Source: Bacteroidota bacterium (lineage in GTDB: Bacteria > Bacteroidota > Bacteroidia > Flavobacteriales > Crocinitomicaceae). From it: a stretch of 29,207 bases of DNA. The stretch spans positions 1 through 29,207 of the forward strand of contig JAKQEZ010000431.1 in the NCBI GenBank assembly GCA_029558435.1, given 5' to 3'. Position numbers and translations under genes: made by a program. Below are positions 8,291-15,677 of this stretch, in pieces (position 1 is the first letter of the stretch; each line of letters begins with the position of its first letter). The notes beneath the pieces are model-generated. The model saw only the letters and a list, made by a program, of their open reading frames with translations. It made no database searches and was not told where the DNA came from.

Positions 8291-10897
8291 TTATTGCTCT
8301 ATCATTTTAGCATATTTTGCTTGAACTGCTTTCAATTGGTTGATTGCAGCTTGCGTTTTTTCGGCATTTGCTGTGTCTTTAGCTTTTTTGTATTCTTCCA
8401 ACTTTGTTGTTTCGCTACTAATGCGTGATTGTAATATATTGGACATGTAGTGCAAGTTTTGAGGCAAGAACATTTTGGTGTACATACCGCCATTTGCTTC
8501 CAAATAGGTGTAAATTTCCAATGCGTTATCGGCCATTTCTACACTTTGACCCGATAAATAACCAGTAAATGTGCTCAAAAAGCCCAAAGCATCAAAACCA
8601 TTTAATTTTCCGTTCATTAAGTTAGTTTTGAAAAACTCGTACTTATCAGGATTTCCTGTTTTAGCATACATGGTGGCAATTGCAATCAACATAGAAGAAG
8701 AAACGCTTTCATCTTTTTCCAATTGTTCAGCTTTTTTCATTGCTTGTTCAGGATAGCTTTCACTCATTCCGTTCAAAGCAGCTGCATTAACTGTAAACGA
8801 AGAATCTGCGAGTGCTTTTTCGTAAATAGCCAACATATCTGCCACACCTTCATCGCTAAGGAATTTAACGGCTTGTGCACGAACAGAGGATGAAGCGTCA
8901 TTTTGAGCTAAGTTTTTAATAAGTTGAATAGCCGTTGCTTTATCGTTGTCTTTTAAGCGACTTGCTTTACCGATGGCTGTTGATTTTATTGCCCAAAAAG
9001 GATCTTTCAACGCATCTAACACCAATTTAGCAGATAAACTGTCAATTTTTCTAACACCCAAAGTAAGTGCTCTGTTTTTGGTTCTCCATTTGGTAGAATG
9101 ATAATATTGTTGAATAAATTGCGCAGCAGGTTTGGTTTCTTTCACTTCTGCCAACAACATTTCTTGGTAATCTGGAATGAGGGTTACTAAATTTCCTGCA
9201 ACTGGGAAACGGAATTCTTCCTCCACTTTTGTTACCGTAATGTTGTGTATGTGTTTTCCTTGATTGTCAACCACAGCAACTTGCATTGGCAACTTAAATA
9301 CAGGGAACTGTTTTATATCTTGTTTTTGTTTCACGGTTAACACCACTTCGTTGCCCTCTGTGCGTTGGGTGTATTCTAATGTTGGGTGACCTGAAGCTAA
9401 AAACCATTGATTGAAAAACCAGTTTAAGTCTTCACCTGTAACTTGCTCAAAAGCAATTCTTAATTGGTGAAATTCTGCCGATTTGTATTGATTGTCGGTC
9501 AAATATTTGTTCAAAGCTGTAAAAAACGCATCGTCTCCTACATAATTGCGCAACATGTGTAAAATACGCCCTCCTTTGTTGTACGAATGGCCATCAAACA
9601 TTTCTTCTTTATCATCATAATCAAACCAAATTAAATCGTGGTGACCTTGTGCTTGAGCAGATTGCATATAACCTTTCATTTCGGATTCGGCATTTAAGTC
9701 TGCTTCTTCTATACCATATTTGTACTCGTCCCACAAGTATTGCGAATAATTAGCAAACGATTCGTTGAGTGGTAAATTGGCCCACGATTCACAGGTAACC
9801 AAGTCGCCAAACCAGTGGTGAAACAACTCGTGAGCAATGGTTGATTCATCTGTACCATCCAATAATTCACGGTCTGTTTTGTAGGCAAAATCACCAAAAA
9901 CAACTGCTCCCGTGTTTTCCATTGCTCCAGAAACATAGTCGCGAACAACAATTTGGTGGTATTTATCCCATGGATATTCATAGTTCAACAATTTTGAGAA
10001 ATAGCTAATCATTTCTGGTGTTTTTCCAAAAATATTGCGTGCATATTTTTCCCATTGAGGTTCTACATAATAGAAAACATCCATTTTACTACCGTCTTTG
10101 CGAGTGTAGTAATCTTTAACCACTTTAAACTCACCAATTCCCATCATAAACAAGTAGGGAGCATGTGGTAAATCTTGCTTCCAATAGTCGGTGCGGGTTC
10201 CATCGGCATTCATTTTACTGCTTAGCAACTTACCATTTGACAGGGTAACATATTTATTATCAACAGTAATGTAAATTTCTTGCGATGTTTTTTGATTGGT
10301 TGCATCGATTGTTGGAAACCACACAGAACTAGCTTCTGTTTCTCCTTGCGTCCAAATTTGAGGCATTTTGTTTTTATCTTGCCCATCGTTGTTGATGAAA
10401 TACAAACCTTTATCCGAAGTGATGGCTGCACTTCCGCCTGTTGTACGCTCATTTGGTTTAGCAACATAATCAATCACAACGGTGTATTTATCTTTGCGGG
10501 TATAGGTTTTATCCAACTTGATTTTCAACTTATCGTTGGTATAGGTGTATGTGAGTGTTTGACCGTTCAATTTCACCGAATTGATTGCCATACCTTTAGC
10601 ATCTAAAATCAAACTATCCGAAGGATAAAAGTGTGGTTTTGCGGTAATGGTTGCTACTCCATTCAAATAGGCTTTTTGCCAATCGGGTTTTACTTCCAAC
10701 TTGGTGTGTATCAAATCCGACAGCATTGTAAGTGAGCCGTGATAAACTTTTTCTTCTGAGGCAGAATCAACGATTGTTGCTGGTTGTTCAACAGTAGCAT
10801 CGGTTGATGTAGTTGCTTCTACTGATGCTGAGTTTGTTTTTTTTGTTCCACAAGCAACCGCAAGAAGTAGTGCTACTAAAAAATAAGACTTTTTCAT
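8291..10897 (-). CDS. M1 family zinc aminopeptidase, predicted lipoprotein
   Basis: The 868-residue product (from the ATG at 10897; the open frame also has a TTG at 10915) begins MKKSYFLVALLLAVAC, a lipoprotein-like signal with Cys16 and a low-complexity Thr/Ser linker. The peptidase core carries GAMENTG (324-330), the substrate N-terminus and exopeptidase motif. Zinc site HELFH (356-360) is followed by the third ligand E379 in NESFANYSQ. The C-terminal third (about 595-730) is a helical, HEAT-like region. These features indicate gluzincin family M1, removing N-terminal amino acids from peptides in the periplasm or at the cell surface. The -3 residue of the lipobox is Ala rather than Leu, so lipidation is likely but not certain. 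It precedes gldA on the same strand with a short gap and may be co-transcribed. Confidence 0.9.
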   Translation of the reverse strand: MKKSYFLVALLLAVACGTKKTNSASVEATTSTDATVEQPATIVDSASEEKVYHGSLTMLSDLIHTKLEVKPDWQKAYLNGVATITAKPHFYPSDSLILDAKGMAINSVKLNGQTLTYTYTNDKLKIKLDKTYTRKDKYTVVIDYVAKPNERTTGGSAAITSDKGLYFINNDGQDKNKMPQIWTQGETEASSVWFPTIDATNQKTSQEIYITVDNKYVTLSNGKLLSSKMNADGTRTDYWKQDLPHAPYLFMMGIGEFKVVKDYYTRKDGSKMDVFYYVEPQWEKYARNIFGKTPEMISYFSKLLNYEYPWDKYHQIVVRDYVSGAMENTGAVVFGDFAYKTDRELLDGTDESTIAHELFHHWFGDLVTCESWANLPLNESFANYSQYLWDEYKYGIEEADLNAESEMKGYMQSAQAQGHHDLIWFDYDDKEEMFDGHSYNKGGRILHMLRNYVGDDAFFTALNKYLTDNQYKSAEFHQLRIAFEQVTGEDLNWFFNQWFLASGHPTLEYTQRTEGNEVVLTVKQKQDIKQFPVFKLPMQVAVVDNQGKHIHNITVTKVEEEFRFPVAGNLVTLIPDYQEMLLAEVKETKPAAQFIQQYYHSTKWRTKNRALTLGVRKIDSLSAKLVLDALKDPFWAIKSTAIGKASRLKDNDKATAIQLIKNLAQNDASSSVRAQAVKFLSDEGVADMLAIYEKALADSSFTVNAAALNGMSESYPEQAMKKAEQLEKDESVSSSMLIAIATMYAKTGNPDKYEFFKTNLMNGKLNGFDALGFLSTFTGYLSGQSVEMADNALEIYTYLEANGGMYTKMFLPQNLHYMSNILQSRISSETTKLEEYKKAKDTANAEKTQAAINQLKAVQAKYAKMIEQ

Positions 10898-11001
10898 TTT
10901 ACGTATTTTGTACAAAAATGCAAAATATCTTCCAACAACGCTTTAAAAAGTGATAAATGGTTACTTGGTTGCTACCAACGTCAAAAATTCGTGATAAATT
11001 G

Positions 11002-11595
11002 TTAATTGCTTTCTGGATTGCGGTATTTTTTGAGGGCTTGAAAATTAAACCCTAATCCAACTGAAAACACCAATTCATCGGCCATTCCGTTAACTCTATC
11101 CAAGTTGTGCATTTGTGCGTGGGTGTACAAGAAATTTGCTGTGAAATGGAAGTATTTCCACACATAATAGCGCACACCCGCATTGAGTTGCACCGAAGGA
11201 TTAAACTCTTTATTGGCGGTGTTTACATTGGACTGCATGTAGGTAAAACCAGGTGCCAATCCCGTATAAAGTTCCAAATTACCAAAGGGATAACCGTATT
11301 GAAAACCAATGAATGCACTTATTTTGTTTTTCAAAAACTTGGTTGGGGCATTTCCCAATAGGTAATAACCATCGCCACGAATGCTAAAATGTTTAGTGAT
11401 TTTACCTTCAAAAAATCCGCTAATGTAGTAATTCACCTCTTTGCGGTTAAGCATTATTGCAGGTGAAAGCGTGGCAGATGCACTTAACAAACCAGGGTTG
11501 ATATAGGTTTCTTTTTGTCCAAAAGAGGCAAAACTCAGCATGCAAAACAGCACACAACCAATTATTTTCTTTCTTTTTTCTTTCCACCGTACCAT
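11002..11595 (-). CDS. Outer-membrane beta-barrel protein (second of a pair)
   Basis: The 197-residue product has a Lys/Arg-rich N-terminus, a hydrophobic core and an AXA-like cleavage region (FASFGQ), so it is exported. The remainder alternates short polar turns with amphipathic strands rich in Tyr, Phe and Gly (FIGFQYGYPFG, LNAGVRYYVW, FSVGLGFNF), as in small eight-stranded barrels. No family name is recognisable. Its ATG lies inside the 3' end of the upstream barrel gene, a 34-bp overlap in another frame. A GTG 14 codons downstream is possible, but would remove the positive n-region of the signal peptide. The overlap implies joint transcription and probably coupled translation. Confidence 0.65.
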   Translation of the reverse strand: MVRWKEKRKKIIGCVLFCMLSFASFGQKETYINPGLLSASATLSPAIMLNRKEVNYYISGFFEGKITKHFSIRGDGYYLLGNAPTKFLKNKISAFIGFQYGYPFGNLELYTGLAPGFTYMQSNVNTANKEFNPSVQLNAGVRYYVWKYFHFTANFLYTHAQMHNLDRVNGMADELVFSVGLGFNFQALKKYRNPESN

Positions 11596-12200
11596 AAGTC
11601 AGCGATTTTATAGTTAATACCTACATTCAACAGTAAATGTCCTTCTATTCCAGTTCCTTTGTGCATTGACAAATCGAGTTCTCCATCGTCGTGTATATGC
11701 GCATGTACATCTTTTCCGAGGTGAAACATGTATTGGGCAATGAGGGTGATATCCAACCGTTCAGTTAAGTTAAAATGCACACCCGCACCCGCTTGAATAG
11801 CCGAGCTGTTTTTTACAATTTGGTGCGATTTGTTGGAATTATCCACAATAACAGTTCTATCAAAACAATGACCTGCAAGAATGTAGGGTTTTACAGCTGG
11901 TGCTAATTTTTTTGTTAAATAATACATCACACTCCAACCTATGTGGTAATCTGTACGATTAGCACGATGTTGTATGTTTCCACGTGTAAAATCGGCAAAC
12001 CATTCGGTGTTGAGGCGATCGGCAAATTGCAAACGCATTTGACCACCAAAACCAAAGGAATTGACATCGCCAAAAAAACTAGAAGTTGAACGAACACCCA
12101 ATGAAAACAAACCACCTTGATTTTTTTTGATGTTCAACGGTTGCGCATGGCTCCCAAAAGCTGTAAGCCAACAAAACGCAATAACAGCAAAGTACCTCAT
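11562..12200 (-). CDS. Outer-membrane beta-barrel protein (first of a pair)
   Basis: The 212-residue product starts MRYFAVIAFCWLTAFGSHAQ, a clear Sec signal peptide with cleavage after SHA. The mature part shows the alternating pattern of a small barrel (FGFGGQMRLQFADRL, AIQAGAGVHFNLTERLDITL, GHLLLNVGINYKI). It contains a His-rich loop (KDVHAHIHDDGELDLSMHKG, around 170-190) that could bind a metal, though this is only suggestive. The frame extends to a TTG at 12206; the ATG at 12200 is preferred. It resembles the OmpA/OmpW-like porin folds in size but I cannot assign a family. The downstream barrel gene overlaps it by 34 bp. Confidence 0.65.
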   Translation of the reverse strand: MRYFAVIAFCWLTAFGSHAQPLNIKKNQGGLFSLGVRSTSSFFGDVNSFGFGGQMRLQFADRLNTEWFADFTRGNIQHRANRTDYHIGWSVMYYLTKKLAPAVKPYILAGHCFDRTVIVDNSNKSHQIVKNSSAIQAGAGVHFNLTERLDITLIAQYMFHLGKDVHAHIHDDGELDLSMHKGTGIEGHLLLNVGINYKIADLWYGGKKKERK

Positions 12201-12324
12201 AGTCAATAGATTTTAAAGTTGATGGTTTTCATAAGTACGACAAAAGAAGTGAATATATTGCAATAAATGGTTAAAAAATTAAATTTTTGATTGAAAATTA
12301 ACCTCTTAGCCGTTCTTTTAAACA

Positions 12325-12356
12325 AAAAATGCACTAGAAAATTCTAATGCATTTTT
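12325..12356 (-). terminator. Rho-independent terminator of the UPF0173 gene
   Basis: AAATGCA pairs with TGCATTT and, after a single C/A mismatch, TAGAA (12335-12339) pairs with TTCTA (12342-12346), loop AA. On the minus strand a run of T residues follows. It begins 24 nt after the stop codon at 12380. Confidence 0.75.
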
Positions 12357-12379
12357 ATGATAATCTATTTATTCAAATC

Positions 12380-13060
12380 TTACAATTCGTAGCTTTCTCC
12401 AATGTTCAACAGCAACAAGTTTTTATTGATGGCTTTAAATTTATCGTGTGCTTCTTGGTGATTGATTTCAATGTAGGGCGCTGTGTCGTAGTGCATTCCC
12501 ATAATGGTGTCGCATTCAACAAATTGAGCAGCAACTATTGCTTCTTCAATATCCATGGTGAAATTTCCGCCAATAGGCAAAATAGCTAATTCCAATTTAA
12601 AAAATAGTGGAATTAGTTTCATATCCATTGTTAGTGCAGTATCACCCGCAATGTAGATGTTTTTTCCTTCGGCACTAATAACAAATCCAACAGGATTGCC
12701 GCCATAGGTTCCATCTGGAAATGAAGAAGAATGGATGGCATTAACCACTTTTACACGACCAAAATCAAAATTCCACGAACCTCCTTGGTTCATTGCATGG
12801 CCTTCAAATTGCTTGTTATTGGCATAATACGTTACAATTTCGTGGTTGGAAATGATTTTAGCTTTGGTACGTTCAACAATGGCTTCAACGTCCATAATAT
12901 GGTCGTAATGTGCATGTGTTAGCAATACGTAATCTGCTTTTAATGAATCAATTGCAATATTAGCTGCTTTGGGGTTTTGGCTGATAAAAGGATCAACCAA
13001 TATGTGTTTTCCATTAATTTCTAATCCTAATGACGAATGTCCGTAATACGATATTTTCAT
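12380..13060 (-). CDS. UPF0173 / UlaG-like metallo-beta-lactamase-fold hydrolase
   Basis: The 226-residue protein has the compact metallo-beta-lactamase fold of UPF0173. It opens MKISYYGHSS, with LVDPFIS around 21-27. The metal-binding HAHYDH motif is at 49-54 (H49, H51, D53, H54), an additional His lies near 109 (AIHSSSF), D141 is in IAGDTAL, and H194 is in GMHYDT. This matches a two-metal hydrolase site. The family is related to UlaG (ascorbate-6-phosphate lactonase), but most members have no proven substrate, so only metal-dependent hydrolase can be claimed. The ATG at 13060 fits the family start exactly. A terminator follows, and a degenerate parS-like palindrome lies in its upstream spacer. 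Confidence 0.85.
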   Translation of the reverse strand: MKISYYGHSSLGLEINGKHILVDPFISQNPKAANIAIDSLKADYVLLTHAHYDHIMDVEAIVERTKAKIISNHEIVTYYANNKQFEGHAMNQGGSWNFDFGRVKVVNAIHSSSFPDGTYGGNPVGFVISAEGKNIYIAGDTALTMDMKLIPLFFKLELAILPIGGNFTMDIEEAIVAAQFVECDTIMGMHYDTAPYIEINHQEAHDKFKAINKNLLLLNIGESYEL

Positions 13061-13100
13061 AGTGAATTGAATTTTTTTTTAAAATTAGTAAAAAATTTTA

Positions 13101-13116
13101 CGTTCCACATGAAACC
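13101..13116. promoter_or_regulatory. Degenerate parS-like palindrome
   Basis: CGTTCCACATGAAACC matches TGTTCCACGTGAAACA at 13 of 16 positions. It lies in the 63-bp spacer between the ferredoxin gene and the UPF0173 gene. Alone it would be ignorable; it is listed because stronger sites occur at 17563 and 17644. Confidence 0.3.
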
Positions 13117-13123
13117 AGTAAAA

Positions 13124-13354
13124 TTACCCTATTCTTTCCCAACGAATGATATTGACAGGACAATGCACTTTGGCTGCTTCTAATGCACTTTCTTCGTCGT
13201 CGTCCACAACAACACTAAACCAACCCTTTTTTTCAGTTGCTCCAATAAGCGTGCTTTTTCCATCTTTTTTGGAAATGCGCCATCGGTATTTGTCGGCTTC
13301 TACACAAGCATTACAACCAATGCATTTATGGCGGTGTTGCATTACACGAATCAT
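13124..13354 (-). CDS. Small single-cluster 4Fe-4S ferredoxin
   Basis: The 76-residue protein has C11, C14 and C17 in HKCIGCNACVEA and a fourth cysteine, C65, in HCPVNII. This is the classical CxxCxxC...CP set for one [4Fe-4S] cluster; no second set of cysteines is present. An acidic patch (VVDDDEESALEA, 50-61) could be a docking face. The ATG overlaps the stop of the U32 gene in an ATGA, so the two are translationally coupled. This argues that the ferredoxin supplies electrons to, or helps maintain, the U32 protein (inference). No signal peptide, so cytoplasmic. Confidence 0.85.
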   Translation of the reverse strand: MIRVMQHRHKCIGCNACVEADKYRWRISKKDGKSTLIGATEKKGWFSVVVDDDEESALEAAKVHCPVNIIRWERIG

Positions 13355-14592
13355 TGTACAGGCACTAATTTATAGAGTTTATCACTTGGGCGTACCTTCT
13401 CTCCTACTGGGAAAGTAATGGTTGTTCCACGTTTAACCGCAAAAGTTTCTTGGTTATCCACACGCATTTCTTTCAAAACGGTTTCTACCACACCGGTAGT
13501 TGGACCGATAATAAGCAATTCATCGCCTACTTCGCAGCCTTGCGCTTCAATTAAGAACTCGCCTATACCTGCATTTTCGTAGTATTTCATTCCTTTTCCG
13601 ATATACACCTTGCGTTTTGTGGCTTTTGAACCAGCTTCATCGCTCCATTCGCCCATTTTTCTACCCAAGTAGTAACCATCCCAGAATCCACGGTTAAACA
13701 CTGTACTGAGGCGTTCTTTCCAGTTTTCAATTTTTTCTTTGGTATAGGTTCCATCGTAAATAGCATCGATAGCTTCACGGTAACATTGTGTTGTAACATG
13801 CACGTAATCAGCACTTCTTCCACGACCTTCTATTTTCAACACCGCTACTCCAGCATCAATAACTTTGTCTAAAAAGTCAATCGTACACAAATCTTTTGCC
13901 GACATGATGTATTCATTATCCACTTCAAATTCTTGTCCATCGTCTTTGTCCATAACGATGTAGCTTTTTCGGCAATTTTGGATGCATGCTCCACGATTAG
14001 CCGATGAAAAATTAGTGTGTAAGCTCAAATAACATTTGCCCGAAACAGCCATGCACAAGGCTCCGTGACCAAAAACTTCGATGCGCACTAATTCACCAGA
14101 AGGTCCAGTAATTTCTCTTCGGGCAATTTCACGATTAATGTCGTGCACTTGCAACAAGCTCAATTCGCGCGACATCACCATAACGTCTGCATATGCCGAA
14201 TAAAACTCTACCGTATCAATATTCGTAACATTTGTTTGAGTAGAAATGTGCACCGGAATACCCACTTTTCTACAATAATTCATTACTGCGTGGTCGGAAG
14301 CAATAATGGCAGAAATATTACTTTCCTTAGCTGCTTCGATGATGCGTTTCATCAATTGCACATCGTGATCGTAGATGATGGTATTGAGCGTTAAGTAACT
14401 TTTCAATCCATTTTCACTACAAATTTGTGCGATTTTTCCTAAATCATCAATTGTAAAGTTGTGAGTTGATTTGGTGCGCATGTTGAGTTGTTCCACACCA
14501 AAATAAATAGAGTTTGCTCCTGCGTTTACGGCTGCAGCAATAGCCTCATAGGAACCCGCAGGCGCCATTAGTTCAATCTTTTGTTTCTCCAT
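13351..14592 (-). CDS. U32 family protein (TrhP/RlhA-like, probable RNA hydroxylation enzyme)
   Basis: The 413-residue protein begins MEKQKIELMAPAGSYEA, the typical U32 opening. It contains the U32 signature EVFGHGALCMAVSGKCYLS (172-190) and four conserved cysteines (C180, C187, C203, C207) that would hold an iron-sulfur cluster. The family is annotated as peptidase/collagenase. Characterised E. coli members of this group (TrhP for tRNA U34, RlhA for 23S rRNA C2501) take part in RNA 5-hydroxylation, and their activity is linked to prephenate and iron-sulfur biogenesis. Which RNA this one modifies cannot be read from sequence. The frame runs to a TTG at 14634; the ATG at 14592 fits homologous starts. 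The ferredoxin gene downstream overlaps by 4 bp. Confidence 0.85.
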   Translation of the reverse strand: MEKQKIELMAPAGSYEAIAAAVNAGANSIYFGVEQLNMRTKSTHNFTIDDLGKIAQICSENGLKSYLTLNTIIYDHDVQLMKRIIEAAKESNISAIIASDHAVMNYCRKVGIPVHISTQTNVTNIDTVEFYSAYADVMVMSRELSLLQVHDINREIARREITGPSGELVRIEVFGHGALCMAVSGKCYLSLHTNFSSANRGACIQNCRKSYIVMDKDDGQEFEVDNEYIMSAKDLCTIDFLDKVIDAGVAVLKIEGRGRSADYVHVTTQCYREAIDAIYDGTYTKEKIENWKERLSTVFNRGFWDGYYLGRKMGEWSDEAGSKATKRKVYIGKGMKYYENAGIGEFLIEAQGCEVGDELLIIGPTTGVVETVLKEMRVDNQETFAVKRGTTITFPVGEKVRPSDKLYKLVPVQ

Positions 14593-14659
14593 ATTGCAAG
14601 TATGACGATAACTGTTTATAAAATTCGGCTGCAAAGTTCAACCATAAATTTTAGAAAAT

Positions 14660-14677
14660 ATATGATTTTGGTCATAT
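14660..14677. promoter_or_regulatory. Inverted repeat between divergent U32 and toxin-antitoxin genes
   Basis: ATATGA (14660-14665) and TCATAT (14672-14677) form a perfect 6-bp inverted repeat around TTTTGG. It lies in the 162-bp divergent spacer, upstream of the toxin promoter. Function unknown; it could be a binding site for a regulator of either direction. Confidence 0.25.
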
Positions 14678-14699
14678 TGTTTAATTTTGATAGGAATTT

Positions 14700-14732
14700 T
14701 TTGTTTTTATGTTATCTAATTAGCTAACTTTG
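14700..14732 (+). promoter_or_regulatory. Bacteroidota-type promoter of the toxin-antitoxin operon
   Basis: A -33 box TTTG (14700-14703) and an exact TAnnTTTG -7 box TAACTTTG (14725-14732) are separated by 21 nt, matching the sigma-70-like consensus of this phylum. Transcription should begin near 14738, just before the toxin ATG at 14755. Confidence 0.6.
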
Positions 14733-14734
14733 TG

Positions 14735-14755
14735 TTTATAAACTATAATTATAAA
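14735..14755. promoter_or_regulatory. Candidate operator of the toxin-antitoxin operon
   Basis: TTTATAA (14735-14741) and TTATAAA (14749-14755) form a perfect 7-7-7 inverted repeat. It covers the predicted transcription start and touches the toxin ATG. The position is right for autorepression by the HTH antitoxin. Its AT-only arms make chance occurrence possible. Confidence 0.4.
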
Positions 14756-15081
14756 TGAGAGATAAGATTGTTCGACAACTATTTTATTATGACAATCATT
14801 ATCTTGATTTTTTTAATACGTTAAAACCTGATGTACAAAAGAAATTTAACTGGACATTGCAATTAATTGCGACTTTAGAACGTGTTCCAAAAAAATATTT
14901 TGAGCACATGACAAATACTTCTGGGCTATATGAAATTAGAGTAGAAGTTGGTTCTGATATTTACAGAGTTTTTAGTTTTTTTGACAAAGGAAATCTTATA
15001 ATTCTGATAAATGGATTTCAAAAGAAAACGCAAAAGACACCTAAAAAAGAAATAGAATTAGCAGAAAAAATTAAAAAATAA
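14755..15081 (+). CDS. RelE/HigB-type toxin (Gp49-like family)
   Basis: The 108-residue protein has the size and order of a HigB/Gp49-like toxin: an N-terminal helix pair (VRQLFYYDNHYLDFFNTL, VQKKFNWTLQLIATL), then a beta sheet with LYEIRVEVGSDIYRVFSFF and LIILINGFQKKTQKTP. The last part matches the RVLY/FxKKTQKTP element typical of this family. Such toxins usually cleave mRNA on the ribosome. An HTH protein gene follows after 7 nt in the same direction, completing a toxin-first module as in higBA. Its strand is opposite to all neighbours. It appears intact with no frameshift. Confidence 0.85.
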   Translation: MRDKIVRQLFYYDNHYLDFFNTLKPDVQKKFNWTLQLIATLERVPKKYFEHMTNTSGLYEIRVEVGSDIYRVFSFFDKGNLIILINGFQKKTQKTPKKEIELAEKIKK

Positions 15082-15088
15082 TACTTCG

Positions 15089-15400
15089 ATGAACAAAAAA
15101 GCAACAACTAATAGATTAACCTCGTTTTCAGATCATTTAGATGCACAATATGGTAAGCGTGGAACTGAAATAAGAGAACAATACGAAGAAGAGTTTGAAG
15201 CATTTAAACTTGGTGCATTGATTCAAGAACTTCGTAAAGAACAAGGTTTAACTCAAGAACAGTTAGCCGAAAAATGTGGAACAACAAAAACATACATCTC
15301 CCGCATTGAAAATAATGCTAGTGATATTAGACTTTCAACATTGATGAGAATTTTTAGACAAGGACTCGGAAGAAATTTAAAATTAAACGTATCTCATTAA
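15089..15400 (+). CDS. XRE-family HTH antitoxin (HigA-like)
   Basis: The 103-residue product has a helix-turn-helix of the Cro/C1 type from about 48 to 98, with LIQELRKEQGLTQEQLAEKC followed by GTTKTYISRIENNASDIRLS and a final RNLKLNV. The N-terminal 45 residues are charged and probably wrap the toxin or form the dimer interface. It begins 7 nt after the toxin stop. In HigBA modules the antitoxin both neutralises the toxin and represses the operon; the palindrome at 14735-14755 is the best candidate binding site. No dedicated terminator is clear, although ATCTCA/TGAGAT around the stop codon could form a weak hairpin. Confidence 0.85.
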   Translation: MNKKATTNRLTSFSDHLDAQYGKRGTEIREQYEEEFEAFKLGALIQELRKEQGLTQEQLAEKCGTTKTYISRIENNASDIRLSTLMRIFRQGLGRNLKLNVSH

Positions 15401-15520
15401 TTTTTGAGATTAATAGTCCAACCATTTACAACTACTCTTTTTTGGATATATATTTTTTAATTCATCAGATAAATCTTAATCAAACGTAGAAATTCATTTA
15501 AACAACCAAAAATTATACGT

Positions 15521-15536
15521 CTTTACACGTGAAACA
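15521..15536. promoter_or_regulatory. Degenerate parS-like site downstream of mnmG
   Basis: CTTTACACGTGAAACA agrees with TGTTTCACGTGAAACA at 13 of 16 positions, including the entire right half CACGTGAAACA. It lies in the spacer between the antitoxin and mnmG. Confidence 0.45.
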
Positions 15537-15562
15537 TTGTTTTTTTGCGTTTTAAGCAACTT

Positions 15563-15605
15563 TTATCTCGTCTGAAAGGAAAACACCTTCACCACTACGA
15601 GATAA
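15563..15605. other. Structured inverted repeat in the antitoxin-mnmG spacer
   Basis: TTATCTCGT (15563-15571) pairs perfectly with ACGAGATAA (15597-15605). Inside it, TGAAAGG (15573-15579) pairs with CCTTCA (15586-15591) with one bulged A, giving a nested hairpin with a 6-nt loop. No T run follows on either strand, so it is not an ordinary terminator. It could be a small RNA element, a protein-binding site or a relic of a mobile unit. The 277-bp spacer holds no other gene I can see. Confidence 0.5.
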
Positions 15606-15651
15606 TCGATTAGAGAGGACGTGTTTTTTAAGCTATAAAAATTATATATTT

Positions 15652-15666
15652 TATTGATTATCAATA
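15652..15666. promoter_or_regulatory. 15-bp palindrome just downstream of mnmG
   Basis: TATTGAT-T-ATCAATA is a perfect palindrome about a central T, 12 bp beyond the mnmG stop. The arms are too close for a stable RNA hairpin, so a DNA-binding site is more likely than a terminator. Function unknown. Confidence 0.3.
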
Positions 15667-15677
15667 TTTTACGTAAA

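Noticed and set aside
15401..15677. Integron attC-like site downstream of the toxin-antitoxin genes
   Set aside because: A GTCCAAC sequence fits one core-site pattern, but no complementary GTTRRRY core and no matching inner boxes are present, and no integron integrase is visible.
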